Shown here one piece after another: positions 37,026 to 48,380 of a stretch of 64,000 nt of DNA; the stretch's first letter is position 1, and the number at the start of each line of letters is the position of its first letter. Where the stretch lies: contig JANTUC010000001.1 of NCBI GenBank assembly GCA_026873275.1, positions 3,472,001 through 3,536,000 of the forward strand. The letters are read 5' to 3'. The translations under genes were made by a program, and so were the position numbers. The DNA comes from Pseudopithomyces maydicus (Eukaryota; Ascomycota; Dothideomycetes; Pleosporales; Didymosphaeriaceae). The notes beneath the pieces were generated by a model. The model saw only the letters and a list, made by a program, of their open reading frames with translations, was not told the DNA's origin and made no database searches.

Positions 37026-37615
37026 GCTGGTGGCTACCTACTTACCTACCTATCTGGCGACCTACCTACCTACCTATGGCTTGCCTACTTGCTTGCGGCG
37101 CATTTCAAAGCGCGACGTTTGTACGTGGTATGACTGGATCTCTAGCGTGCATTTTCTTTTCTTTTTATCTCAAGCGTTTTTTGGTTGCATTGGGTTGCAT
37201 TGGGCTGGCTGGACGCTGCATCGGTATACCCCCTCATTCTCTCTTTTTTTGGTTTTTGAACCGTCGCTCTTTATCTTCTTGTCTTCTTTTCACTCTTTCG
37301 GATCCTTGGATTCTTGTCTATATTCTTACTCTTCTTCTTCTCACTATCTTTCACTCTTTTTTCTTTCTATTCCTTTTAGACACTCATTCATGCTCCCTTT
37401 TACGATTGGATGGTGGTTTCTTTCAAGCTGGGCTGAGACGTTGCATTGCGGAGATATCCTGCTGTTTACCTCTTCTTCTGTTCATACGATTCTAGACAAA
37501 TTATGCTACATTTCATTCTTCTTCATACTGCTTCGATGTCTTGTCTTGCACATGATCTGATGTTATAAACACCTGTTTCTCAGTCCAACTCTTCAGTCGC
37601 CAACTCCTCTACCCC
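37026..37615. other. T-rich intergenic region between convergent genes
   Basis: It begins with a (CTAC)n tract (about 37033-37076), then runs as strongly T/C-rich DNA up to the tyrosinase stop. These are likely the two 3' UTRs. Long open frames here arise from the pyrimidine bias. Confidence 0.6.
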
Positions 37616-38704
37616 CTAGTCCGCATACGTATAACACAGCGTACCCCCTCCGTATCCAACAACTCCCCCAATGTCGCATTGCCCGCCAACTTCCCCATAT
37701 TAACCTCAAATCCCAGCGTAACATTCACGCCCCCATAATCAAACGGCACGACAGGCCCCCCACCTGCGCCAACCTCACCCCCAAATCCGCCTGCTGCCAC
37801 TCCCAAAAGATCCTATCCAAGTTCCCATGATGCAAATAGAACAGCGGCTCCGCAGGGCTATTCGCCGCATTCCCCATCTGCCCCATCACGCCGCCGATAC
37901 CAAAGTGACCGCTGGCATGCACGTTGCGGACCACAAAGTTGCGCTCGCGCTCGACCTCGCGCGCGAACGCGGTGTAATCTGGCTGAGCGAGGAGTCGAGT
38001 CACGAGCTTCGGGTCTGCGAACTCGTTCATGATCCAGGGGACGAAGTCCCTGCGGAGGCAATCCTTCGTTGGGAGATTGACGTAGAAGGCGGGCGCCGCG
38101 AAGGGGCCATCTTGGACACATCCCCCGCCCGTGTTACCCGTGATATTGAGGGGTTTTGCCCAGGGGCGGGCTCCATCTTAGGCCCATTTCCACCAAAGGC
38201 GAGGTGCGGGCCGAAGATGGCGGGGTGGTAGACGGTGGTGGAGTTTGGAGAGTCGGGGGTGGCGTCTAGGCTCCAGTCCCAGTAGGGCTGGGCGCCTGTG
38301 TAGCCGCAGTCGGAGCGGAGGGCTTTCTCGTACGTGGCGACGAAGTAGCGGTGCCAGAGGATGAAGTGGCCGACCCAGTGGATGTATGGTTTTTGCTCGG
38401 AGTGGACGGCTTGGTGGTCGTCGAAGCGGTTGATGGCGCCTGGGAGGCCGGATTTGGCGGGTTTGTTGGCGAGGCAGAGGACAGCATCGAGGTAGGATTT
38501 CTTTTGGTGGGAAGTGAGCTGGCGCCTATGAGGATGGGAAGTTAGTGGGTGTCTTGAAGTAGGTTGGCGGTTGGATATTTACCATTCCTTCCGCTTTGGA
38601 GGATTGACACAAGTAGGAGCTGCATTGACGGCAGGCGCACCGTTAACGGAAGGTGCAATTGCCAGCAATGCTAGTAAACTAAGAGTAAGGCTTAACGAAC
38701 GCAT
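37616..38704 (-). CDS. Tyrosinase (type 3 copper oxidase), three frame breaks
   Basis: Exons 38704-38583 and 38525-37616 with a 57-nt intron encode about 344 residues. A signal peptide (MRSLSLTLSLLALLAIA) leads to the tyrosinase central domain. The CuA region includes HWVGHFILWHRYFVATYE, then GYTGAQPYWDWS. The CuB region includes ASGHFGIGG and AEPLFYLHHGNLDRIFWEWQ. The product is a secreted o-phenol oxidase, for example for melanin-type pigments. Three -1 slips interrupt the frame, each in a C/G run: 38150-38153, 37756-37761 and 37644-37648. Adding one base at each gives a continuous protein ending in LCYTYAD at the stop 37616-37618; the raw third frame would otherwise end at 37609. No pigment cluster surrounds it. 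Confidence 0.85.
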
Positions 38705-40120
38705 GTTGACGGGCAAAAAGCAAACCTTAACCAGTGCTCTTGGTGTTTGTGTATTGTTGCAGCGAGCACACACCTACACACAAATACAAAGCAGCCAAGG
38801 AACAAATCGTGTAGTCCAATTTATCCAGAAATAAGCATCAACGAGAATCTCCCAGCGCAACCGCATGCTGCATGCCAATTCACGCTCTTACGGCCTCGGC
38901 GATACCATCCTCGTTTACGCGTGCCCAAAGGCATGGCTCATCGAAAATCCTACAGACGCAGCAATTTGCAAAAAGGCAAAAAGCTCGCTCTGGCCGAATT
39001 AGCAAGACGCAACGACACAGCTTTGATCGGTGTACCTAACCCAACTCAGTCCGCCCAGGCAAGGCTGCATCGCAAACGTCTCCAGCTAGCGCGCTGGCCA
39101 ATGTCCCAGCGACAAGTGCTGACCTCTCATCTATCCCATGCCGCGGACCTTGTCGAATTTCCCCCGGGAACTCGGTGCCAGCAGCCGATAGCCGGGGAGA
39201 AGAAAAAATCACGTAGGCCTCGCTCGCAAAAGACGGAACTGCGCGATGTAAGTGATGGCCAGGTGGTGGAGAAAGTCGGGGAGTGCGCATGAGGTGGGCC
39301 TATCAGGTGTGGTACCGAGCTGTATCCCCCGCTCACGATGCCTTGTCAGCCCTATCTTGTGGAACGGCAGATCGTATTGAAAACGCGGTTAATACTGCAT
39401 GGATATTCTAGGGCACGATGATCGTCAGTGGTTCGAAAATTAGACTTTCCGTAGTACACCCGCATTCCGGTTGCGAGGTTCAATATATTCGGAAATGCTT
39501 GTGATGGACTTATGGGAGCCAGATACTGCCCTGGCAATTGTTAATCCGTAAGGCGCAATATTTCCAAGGCAAAAATAGTAAAACGATAGCACCGGGACAG
39601 ACATGCAAGAGCGAGGTAGAGTATTCAAAGCCAGAATTTCCTTTCGCATGCTATAGACAGCTCCCATCAAACAAGAGAAAGCAGAGAAAACTTTTCGAGG
39701 AAAGCAAGGAGTATTAGGTGAAAACCAGAACAGAAAAAGCATCCTATCCATGGGTATCGCTGACAAAATTTCGTGAAAGAAAGCAAGGGTGTTAAGGTGA
39801 GAATAAGAAGAAAAATCTAGTCCATAGGTATCGCCGATAGAACTCCGTGAGAGAAGGAAAGGGTATTAGGGAAAAGTCAGAAAAGAAAAAGCATTCAACC
39901 CCTACGTGCCGCCGACATTTCGTCTTCAGCGCGGACACGATATCCAACGCCTCGTATCTTGAAGCGCATGACCACCAAACAAAGTACTTCCAGGAAGAAA
40001 CTTGACGAATCGATCGAAACATGATGTCGACGCAACTCTGAAACTTCCCAAGGTAACGCTGTGAGGGCATCGCGGTGTTGTCTGTCATATTCACCAAGAC
40101 CAGGATCGAGACAAACACCA
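38705..40120. other. Intergenic region
   Basis: The open frame 38747-39292 (+) is Lys/Arg-rich with no recognisable domain, and I do not call it a gene. A three-unit degenerate tandem repeat lies at 39698-39930, close to the 3' end of the gene at 40121. Confidence 0.5.
39698..39930. repeat. Degenerate tandem repeat, three units of about 70-79 bp
   Basis: Three successive units begin with GAAAGCAAGG(A/G)-like sequence followed by GTATTAGG or GTGTTAAGG. They carry an A-rich core with AGAAAAA and end with TATCGC(T/C)GA or GCCGAC and a CGTGA-like tail. They lie just 3' of the gene at 40121-42206. Confidence 0.7.
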
Positions 40121-42206
40121 CTAATCCAAATCTTTAGTCGCCTTCTCATAGATCAGCCAGTCGCGGAAAGCTGCGGCTTTTGAATCGGTCCTCTGAGCGG
40201 CTTCTACATCCAGGGCGCTAGCTACACAGAACGCCTCTACCACCTTGGCGACATCCACCTCGGTCTTCTCATCGAACGTGATGGAGGCGAGGAACTTGCT
40301 CAGCGAAATCGAGCCCAGCTTGACGTGCGACTCGACGAGGCTGTCGGTTCGATTGAGGATGTCTTCGTGGGTGACGCGGGCGACGAATCTCCAGCCCTCG
40401 GACGAGACCGACGATTGGCGTGCTTGGATCTGCTCATCGCAAGCGAGCAAACCTGTGTTTCTGTTAGCAGCTGAGGACTGTAGCTAAATTCAAAGGGTGT
40501 CAAATCTTACCGAACGCCTTGAGAACAGCACGCCGCGTGGTCGTATAGGTGGGCGAGATCTCAAGGTTCTCCAGGAACTCTTCGAGGGAGGCGGGGCCAA
40601 TGAAGGTGTGGCGTTGCTGGTACTGCAGGTCGTCCCGCTCGACTGGGGTGCTGGGTGAGCTCTGGGTCACAACATGCGGAGGTGTCTCGAGTGGCTTCGG
40701 GACGTTGATGGGAAGCCCCAGCGACACTTTACGGCGATTCTCACCTGCTAACATATGGTCTCCTTCGATCTTGATTGGGCTAGCTTTGAACTCGAGCAGT
40801 CCGTTATGGGTGATACGTTGTACTGGTCGTGGTGTTCGTCTGCCTCCAGCGTCGCTTGCGGAGCTCGTATCATCGAGAGAAGCTCGGGTTGCTCTGCCGT
40901 GGTGCGCTGTCATTGTCTCTTGAGTCGGAGTGATGTTGACAGGAGGGTCGTTGACGAGATAGTCGTTGACAGGAGGGTCAGTGATGAGAGAGTCGTTGAC
41001 TGGAGGATCGTTGACTGGAGGGTCGTTGGCTGGAGGATCGTTGGCTGGAGATATTTCAAGAGATGGAAGGCGTACGTTAGAAGTAACTTGAGGGAGGCCA
41101 ACGTGCTCGGACAGATTATTTAGTCTTCCGCCGACAGGCTTGGCTTTTCTAGGTGCTTCTACTGAGAGAACTGGTGAAACCTCGGTGAAGGTGAATGGGA
41201 TGTGAGCATTTTCAGTGACGGCGTTTTCCCTTGAATCTGCTTCACGCCTGATCTTGTCCTGCTCATTAAAACATGCCATTGGGATAGGCGGAATGTTGGA
41301 AGAGGTTGCGGAATAACCTGCTGAGGGCTTTGCCGTCTGCGGCTTCTCAGGATTGACCGTGTTGCTCTGGTCTTTCCTGTTGTCAGCACCGATGTCTGGT
41401 TCAGTGGAGGTATTGCTCTCCGGATTGACAATCTCTGCCGACTGGGAAGCGCCATCGAATGCTCCTATCGTATGGGAGACTGGATTGTGTACTACTATCG
41501 GTCTTCGCATCGGTCCCGCCAATAGTGAACCCAAAATCATGTTGTCATCGGTTCTTCCCTTGTTTCCAAATGGACCCTGTCAGGTACTATTAGCTTCATT
41601 GTTCATAGTGGTCATTTTTCCGCCATTTGCACGTGATACTCGATATGTGACGATTGAATGGAAAGGTATACTAACATGTCGTGGCCGAGGTCCTGGAACG
41701 TTCACCGGAAAGCCGCCTTTGTTCATTTCATCTATAAGGAGCTTTTCCAGTTGTTCTGTGAGCTCCTTCGGCATCGCCTCGGCCCCCTTCAGCATGTCTT
41801 CATAGGCTTTGTGGCGAGAGCATCGTGGTGGGAGTGTATTTTTCGACTCCACTGTTGGCTGTTTGTGATGCTCTTGGTCTTGGGGAACAGCGACGTTCCC
41901 AGCCTTTCCTGGCTGACCAAGACTCTTGTCGACTGTTCAGAGGTTAGAAACGGCTAAGCCATTGTCTTTTTGTATGTCTTGTAACTGCAAGAACATACTT
42001 TGTGGCAACTCACGATCGTCATCGAAGGAGGCGAACTCCGCCTCCATCCGACCGTTGTCGGCCCCAGGCTCACCCTCGTCAGAGACGCTCTCTACATAAG
42101 CGGCTCTGGGCGCCTTCGGTACTATGACCTCGGCGCCCTTCCCTTGCCGCTCTTTCTTCCCCCTCCGTCTGCTGCTTCGGGCTTTGCCCTGCCCTTTCTT
42201 TGTCAT
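40121..42206 (-). CDS. Uncharacterised 615-residue protein with pentapeptide repeats
   Basis: Exons 42206-42014, 41932-41676, 41576-40511 and 40452-40121 keep one frame throughout, with GT-AG introns of 81, 99 and 58 nt. I do not recognise a family. The N terminus is strongly basic (MTKKGQGKARSSRRRGKK), resembling a nuclear localisation sequence. A charged helical segment near residues 100-140 (MPKELTEQLEKLLIDEMNKG) follows. The middle is Ser/Pro/Asn-rich and holds about eight pentapeptides related to P(V/A)NDP. The C-terminal roughly 150 residues (from LEEFLENLEISPTYTTTRRAV to the end) look folded and mostly helical. No signal peptide or membrane span is seen. A nuclear or cytosolic regulatory role is a guess only. 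Confidence 0.75.
40928..41049 (-). repeat. Coding 15-nt minisatellite (PxNDP units)
   Basis: About eight in-frame 15-nt units encode PANDP, PANDP, PVNDP, PVNDS, LITDP, PVNDY, LVNDP and PVNIT within the gene at 40121-42206. The unit length keeps the frame whatever the copy number. Confidence 0.85.
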
Positions 42207-42701
42207 ATCGACTGTAGTTGCTGTTAGCACTTTTAAGATGTTCTGCGACTTCAAAACGAGGAACGAGCGACGGCGATGGGGGGGAGGGGGAGGATAGGGA
42301 TAGGGTTTGTGGCGACAGATGTCGTTAAACAAAACACAACAAGAGATGGCCGCCCTCATAACGCGCTAGTGAGATTTGTAGGAGGAAGGTGCTGGGTGAA
42401 GGTGAAATTCTTGTAGCAGAAGGCGCACCTTCCACTTTTTTGGACGCGTTTCGTCGCGTCTTTCACTTGAGTACAACATAGCGGAGCCTAAAACTATGGT
42501 GTGCCCGATATACACTGGTTCGTACCGCCAGTACGGGTTACAGTGTACTCTTTTGAAGCGCAGGGAGCAATTTATGGCAAGCATATTGCTTCTATCCAGA
42601 CACAATTACATAATTCACTACCCAATGAATAGACCAGTGTGCCTTGAGATTCCAATTCCGGGAGCGAATTCAAGTCTTTGGCCTTGTTGAAATGAACCAG
42701 T
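42207..42701. other. Intergenic region
   Basis: This is the upstream region of the 615-residue gene and the 3' region of the Cys-rich gene. No gene is seen; a G/C-rich purine tract lies at 42276-42300. Confidence 0.5.
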
Positions 42702-43871
42702 TCACCAGAAAAACGGACATCCGCTCCTGTCCATTGGTATAGCCGCTCTATAGCAACTATCGAGCATCCCGTAGTTAATACATCCCCTTGACGAACAACC
42801 ATACGCATTATTCCGACACCCCATACTCTTGTCACACGAGTTGATTTCAGAGCAATATCCACAATACATCCCCGCTATCGCCTTCTGATCGCATTGACAC
42901 CCGATCGGCATCGTAGGATTGGAAGGTGTAGTTGGATGTGCCATGGGCGGACGCCCCACTGTCGAAAGCACATGCGAGACACCAGAATGTGTAGGCAAAA
43001 GGAGACCACGGGATCTGGAGGATTCTTCTTTGTTCACAAACGGGAGAGGTGTCGAACTGCGGGCGGCAAAGGATGTCGGTCCGTGAGGAATATGTAATGT
43101 GAGACTACGTGAGCTTATCGCTCTTCTCTCTGATGGAGAGGACGACGAGAGAGGTAGATTCCGTGATACGGCAATAGGCTCACTGGGGAGTATAGAACGA
43201 CTATTGGTTGCGGGAGAGGTCCTCAGAGCGCCCAATATCGCCGATTTGGAGGCTGGAGATGTCGAGGAAATTACGACGTCGGAGATGGCTGGATCAACAT
43301 CGTCATTCAGCCCTGTCCGTGCTATGAGGACAGCGGAAGATTCCAAGGCTAAGGATCCTGCTCTCCGTGTATTTTCCCTCCCCGTGGCCGCATTGTCTTT
43401 GCTCGTTGGGGACGATGCTTTGCTCTTTCCCGAAGCTAGGACGAGTGGGTGAGATTTGACGGGCAAGGTGGGATGTTTTGTACTTTTGGCTGAGGGCATT
43501 GACGGTGCTTTGATTCGATTAGAGCGCATCGATGGCTTCCGTGTTTGATATGAAGATATTGGCTTCTTCGTCGTTTGACCATGCATAGTTGAATGTTTCG
43601 GATTATGAGTTGGAAAGACCGATGACTTTGGTACAATCCATCCGGACGTCAACGTTAGCTGTAACCCAGCTTTTCTCGACGCCGATGAAGTGTGTGGAGA
43701 TTCCATCTGGATCTGTGAGCCGTGATCGGCATGTTGTTTATGGGTAATCTGTCTCGAAAGTGTGTGATACATTCCCTCGCCAAGTCCGTTCTCTAATGCG
43801 CTCATTCTTTGAGCGTTTATCACACTTGCAATACGAACCCAGAAGACAAAGAGCTGATAGAGAGCTTTCAT
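42702..43871 (-). CDS. Secreted Ser-rich protein with C-terminal Cys-rich domain
   Basis: A single exon encodes 389 residues from ATG 43871. The first 20 residues form a signal peptide (MKALYQLFVFWVRIASVINA). A long Ser/Thr/Pro-rich, low-complexity stalk covers about residues 60-325 and is suited to O-glycosylation. The last roughly 65 residues hold ten cysteines in close spacing, beginning IGCQCDQKAIAGMYCGYC and ending near the C terminus with SGCPFFW, consistent with a disulfide-stabilised module. No C-terminal GPI-type hydrophobic tail is seen. I do not recognise the Cys module. A secreted wall-associated protein or effector candidate is an inference from architecture only. Confidence 0.7.
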   Translation of the reverse strand: MKALYQLFVFWVRIASVINAQRMSALENGLGEGMYHTLSRQITHKQHADHGSQIQMESPHTSSASRKAGLQLTLTSGWIVPKSSVFPTHNPKHSTMHGQTTKKPISSYQTRKPSMRSNRIKAPSMPSAKSTKHPTLPVKSHPLVLASGKSKASSPTSKDNAATGRENTRRAGSLALESSAVLIARTGLNDDVDPAISDVVISSTSPASKSAILGALRTSPATNSRSILPSEPIAVSRNLPLSSSSPSERRAISSRSLTLHIPHGPTSFAARSSTPLPFVNKEESSRSRGLLLPTHSGVSHVLSTVGRPPMAHPTTPSNPTMPIGCQCDQKAIAGMYCGYCSEINSCDKSMGCRNNAYGCSSRGCINYGMLDSCYRAAIPMDRSGCPFFW

Positions 43872-44972
43872 TATGAGCTTATCCTGAAGTTCTGCTGATG
43901 GTAACTAACCCCGCGTTTCATATACCTGCAAACCCTCCGCGATAGGACCATCGGCATGCGGGGAGAAAATTGCATTCCTGAGTAGAGGAAGCTTCTGGAG
44001 GACCCATGTGGACGGTGTGACCACAAAACAGGTTTTGGGGGGTACACATTAGGATAATTCTGGAAAATAATCACCTAACTGGAATGATGACAATCCAGCA
44101 GATATATTTTGAAACATAGATCGCATATATAACTGACCGATAAGAACAGGAAGGGCAGTTTTTTCCTTGCGATAACATGGGAAAGGCCGTTTGAAAAATA
44201 TGATAGACTATCTACTTCGTATAATCATTACATAACAGTGCAAGCTATTAATCGTGAGTTTTGAACCAGATTAATTATATTGATTATGCAGTGAGCCACC
44301 ACGGGAAAAACGACATCATTGACCGAAAGGAGTAGGGAAAGAGTACTTCCAATGGCTGCTCACCTGCATTCACTCGGTTCCCACTCGGTGTTTGGAGGAT
44401 TTTCATGTACCATGTTACAGGTCGGTTCGTCAAACAAACAAATAGCAACAGCAACACGTCTAATCACATCCTTAAACAGTACAACAGAACTATCCAAGAA
44501 AGCAACAGTGCCTCAATCTGATGAATTTGTTATTTTGAATTCACGATTGGTTGTTTTCAGCATAACCTAATTAGCTCTTCACGACGACAATTGATAGGCC
44601 TGAACAACAAACAACACGTCCATCCCCACCCACTTTTCCACCACAACGCCATACTATTCAAAATCTTGAGATCAACGATACATGTAATAAAATCATCCCC
44701 CCGATAGCGGCTCCTCCGCCAGTACCTCCGCCGCTGGGCAGCGCCTCGGCATCGTCACTAGCCCCTTGCTACCTTCCTAAAGCACGCAAAAGCTACCCAC
44801 GATGCTTACGCTAACATCGTGACAAGCAGCGAAGTACCTTATCGACGATTCAGTCTAGGTTAGCATGATAGTAAAAAGTAGGGATATATAAAATACAATG
44901 TGGAATGTAGTTCCCGCGTTTGTGTTTGTTGTTGTTCTCGAAACGATAGGATACGTAGAGCAGCAGATCAGC
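43872..44972. other. Divergent intergenic region
   Basis: This is the upstream region of both the Cys-rich gene (-) and the aspartoacylase-like gene (+). Moderately AT-rich sequence at 44080-44580 holds no recognisable gene. Confidence 0.5.
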
Positions 44973-46217
44973 ATGCATCTCCTCACCCCGCTTTTCTCCC
45001 TCGCTCTGCTCAGCGCGACGACCGCGGCGACAAATTTCACGGGCGACGTTCTGAACGGTGTACCGGTCATATCGTACTTGGATATATCAAAGGTACCCGC
45101 TCGCAGCGTGTCGAGATACTACCTCCGCGTGGGCGAGCTCAATGGCGGACTCCTTTGCACATCCCTGTGTTCGTGGCGCGCGGCACGCCTGAGAGCCTGA
45201 AGAGCGGGAAGAAGTTGTCTGTATCGGCGGGGATACATGGAGATGAGCTGAATGGGATTCGGGTGGTGCAGAGGGTGTTTGCGCAGTTGGAGGGGGAGGT
45301 TGCGGGTTTGAACGGGACGGGTTAGTTTGCCGTGGAATGGGATTGTGAAATATGCTTGCTGACTGGAGTAGTAATTGGCCTCCCGACTATCAATCCGATG
45401 GGCATCTACTTGAATCAGAGAAACTACTTCACTTCGCATAACAGCGGGTGGTTTACGAACGTCAACCGCGTGTTCCCCGGCGTAGCTGCGTCGGACGGCG
45501 GCAGTGGCCCCGAATTACTCGCGTACAACATCTGGAACGACATCTGGGGTAACAGATCGCAGGTCGACGTTGGGATAGACCTTCGTACGCTCCTCCTCGG
45601 AAATTCACATTTCAAAAAGATCAGCTAGCTGACGTTTGGTAGATACACCGAGCAGCGGCGGCGAAACCTCCCTCTGGTGCTACGCCGACTTCCGCCTCCC
45701 CTACGTCGAGCGCCTCGCCAAGCTCCTGCAGCCTGACACACTGAAGATCGACCCAGGCGAGCCAGGCAGCATCGAGACGACGTTCGTGGACAACGCGATT
45801 CCCTCGATCACGGTGGAGATGGGCCAGGCGAAAGTGTGGAACGCATCGCTGATTGAACGGGTGCACGACTTCGTTAACCGCGTCATGGCCGACCTTTCCA
45901 TAGTGCCGTCCAACTCTATGAAATCCTACGAGCCTGACCTCAGCAAGACGTACATTGCTAACACGTTCCACGACTCTGTGTCGCAGTACGGAGGGTTCGT
46001 GGAGCAGCTCGTTGGCGTCGACGAGCCTGTGACTAAGGGCCAGCCCATCGCCAACGTCAGGAACGTGTTTGGGGATATCCTGGAAACGGTGTATTCGCCC
46101 GAGAGCGGGAGGATGTTCCAGTCTCCGAGGGACCCGAGCATCGAGCCGGGGGCGAGTGTGGGGCAGATTGCGTATAATTCAACGGACCCGGAGTGTGTGG
46201 ATGGGTGTATATTGTAG
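44973..46217 (+). CDS. Secreted succinylglutamate desuccinylase/aspartoacylase-like metalloenzyme, one frame break
   Basis: Exons 44973-45320, 45372-45584 and 45643-46217 encode about 378 residues. A signal peptide (MHLLTPLFSLALLSATTAA) precedes the AstE/AspA zinc carboxypeptidase-like fold. SAGIHGDELNG supplies the first zinc His and Glu, followed by NPMGIYLNQRN, NVNRVFPG, and DLHTPSSGG (third zinc ligand) formed across intron 2. Related enzymes remove acyl groups from N-acyl amino acids; the substrate here is unknown. The frame slips by -1 near 45151-45156 (TCCTTT): one added base converts the broken segment into LHIPVFVARGT in frame. N-glycosylation sequons and the signal peptide suggest an extracellular location, unlike the cytosolic aspartoacylases. 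Confidence 0.82.
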
Positions 46218-48362
46218 GGGGAGATGGTGGTATAGATCATGGTAGATCGAAGCTAAGAAAACGGTAATCATAATATTTCGTAAAATTTATATTTTGCATA
46301 TGTATAATATGTTGGGCTATGGGCTATCGAAACTTGGTTCCGGTTCCCCGAGACGTCTAGATGAGCGCCCAATTGACAGGGTGCTTCGTTTTCGTCCTGT
46401 GTAGAGAGATGGTGTTGAACAGGGAGAGCTACGTATTCCCGGAAGACATCCATTGGTTCGGCTTCACGTGAAAAACATAAGCCTTGCAACAGCACATGCT
46501 GTATGGAGGGAAAGAAAGCCGCACACACAGCTATGTATGTACGTAGGTACTCACCTCGTCACAAGTCTGACACACCGTTCCGCAATCTTGAAGAAGTTCG
46601 CCTAGATATCGTATTGAGGACCCGGATCCTCCTTGAGACGAATTCACCCCGATTTATCAGCCGCCCTAGCCACAGGTTCCCCCTTCCGGGTGGACGGCCT
46701 CGCCCGCAAACTGCCGGCGTTGCACCCTCCGCATCGAGAAGGGGTGTGGAAGTTTAAAAAAGACCACCAGGTCCAAGTTGGTCTGGCTGGGTCCGTCTGC
46801 GCTCATCTCCTCACCGATTCGTCGACGAACGCCCAGCGGTGATCCTGCCATTAAACGACCATACCATGTACATAGTCGGAGATCTTTCGAAGGAAACGCC
46901 TGCGGGGGCTCCGGCAGAGTCGGCCACATGGGTGTTTTGACATGTATCCTGGCTGCATGCGTACGTACATACATGTACAGCAGCCCCCTTGCGATCCTGC
47001 GGGTGTTTATGAATACGTACGCGGCTCTGCCCAGGTGTGGTTTGCCGGGTCTATGTGGAACAAGCCGAGTTGGATACGGTCTTGGGGCATCGAAGGGGTC
47101 ATCTCTCAGGACGATGGCTTCGAGGCACAAGGGCCCAGAAAGACAACGCCCGAGGCCATGCATGCATATCTTGCTCAGCTAGTGCGGTGTGGGAACTGTA
47201 CCGCACTGTACTTAGTGAACTTGGATACATATGCGGGGCTGATGGGGACAAGCGTAGGAGCATGGCAACGGCAGCGATGGTTCCCGTCCACGTGTGCCGA
47301 CCGACTCGGCTCAGATCGATCGGCTGTGCCGTGTAACACTTGATTTCGATGGAATGCAGCGCGTCCGTTCCGTACATAGCGAGCATGGGATGTGAGCATC
47401 CATCGGGCTCTGGTTCCCCCTCCCAAGAGGCATACAGAGCTCTCCCCACCAACCACCAAATTCATTTCGAGGTCCGGCGGTTTGAAGCCAGGGCACGAAT
47501 ATGGACATGGCCATGGGAGGAAAAAAGCTAGGGATGTACTACGGGCAGCCTAAATTGCCCCCTCCACCACCGCGGCTGGCTGGAACCCCTGCGGTACCAG
47601 GCGCTCGGGTGCACCCGCCGAGACTACATCTCTTGGCTGCAGCAAACGGTGAGTATAAAGCAGTCTGCTGCCATCGCGAGGCGTCGACTGGCTGCAGCCC
47701 TGGCGGTGACGCAGCGCTCGAGGCACGCAGCAAGGAAGGTGTCGGGCGGTTTTCTCGTCTTGGGCAGCAGGCGCACAGGAGGCAGAGGGCTCTGGAGGTC
47801 AGGGAGGAAATAAACGGCGCGAGGCGCGGCGTTGGCGGTTGTTTTGCGATGGATGCACCCGGCGGACGTATGTATGTAAAGGGCGGACTTAACGAGGGCT
47901 TGGTCCGGGAAAGAGGCAATTGGCAGTGAATGCCAATGCTGGCTATACGAGCGACTGCTGCACTGCACCACCGCATCGAGAGACACTGGCCTCGGTTTGG
48001 GATATACATACACAGCACGACCGGCACACCACGGTACGTACATGCCTACATACGATATACCTGCAGCCCAGTACCGCATACCTGCAGCACTTTGCCGGGC
48101 GTCCACGACCCCTGATTTGCCCCTCGGCAACAGCGGTGCTCACTCAACCGCCTCTCCACTTGCCATGCTTCCCCGTCTTACACGCAGAGCATCTGTACAT
48201 TACATACATACATATATGGCATGGTTTGCCTTCAAAAAATAAAATCCGCTGGTAAGACAGCCCTGCCGTCGAATCACGCACGAGAAAAAAAAGAACACCT
48301 TTCATTATTCTACACATTTTTCCTCTCTGACATTCATCGTCTGCGTGCCACACTCACACTCC

Positions 48363-48380
48363 CACACACACACACACACC
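48363..48380. repeat. (CA)n microsatellite
   Basis: About nine CA dinucleotides, next to CATACATACATA sequence at 48410-48425. Confidence 0.85.

Noticed and set aside
38747..39292. 182-codon Lys/Arg-rich open frame on the plus strand
   Set aside because: No recognised domain, starts in the promoter side of the tyrosinase gene, and composition reads like non-coding DNA; its internal ATG at 38933 gives only about 119 residues.
47539..48130. Overlapping open frames of 160-170 codons in the long intergenic region
   Set aside because: They overlap in several registers, are rich in simple repeats, and show no domain or splice sites.
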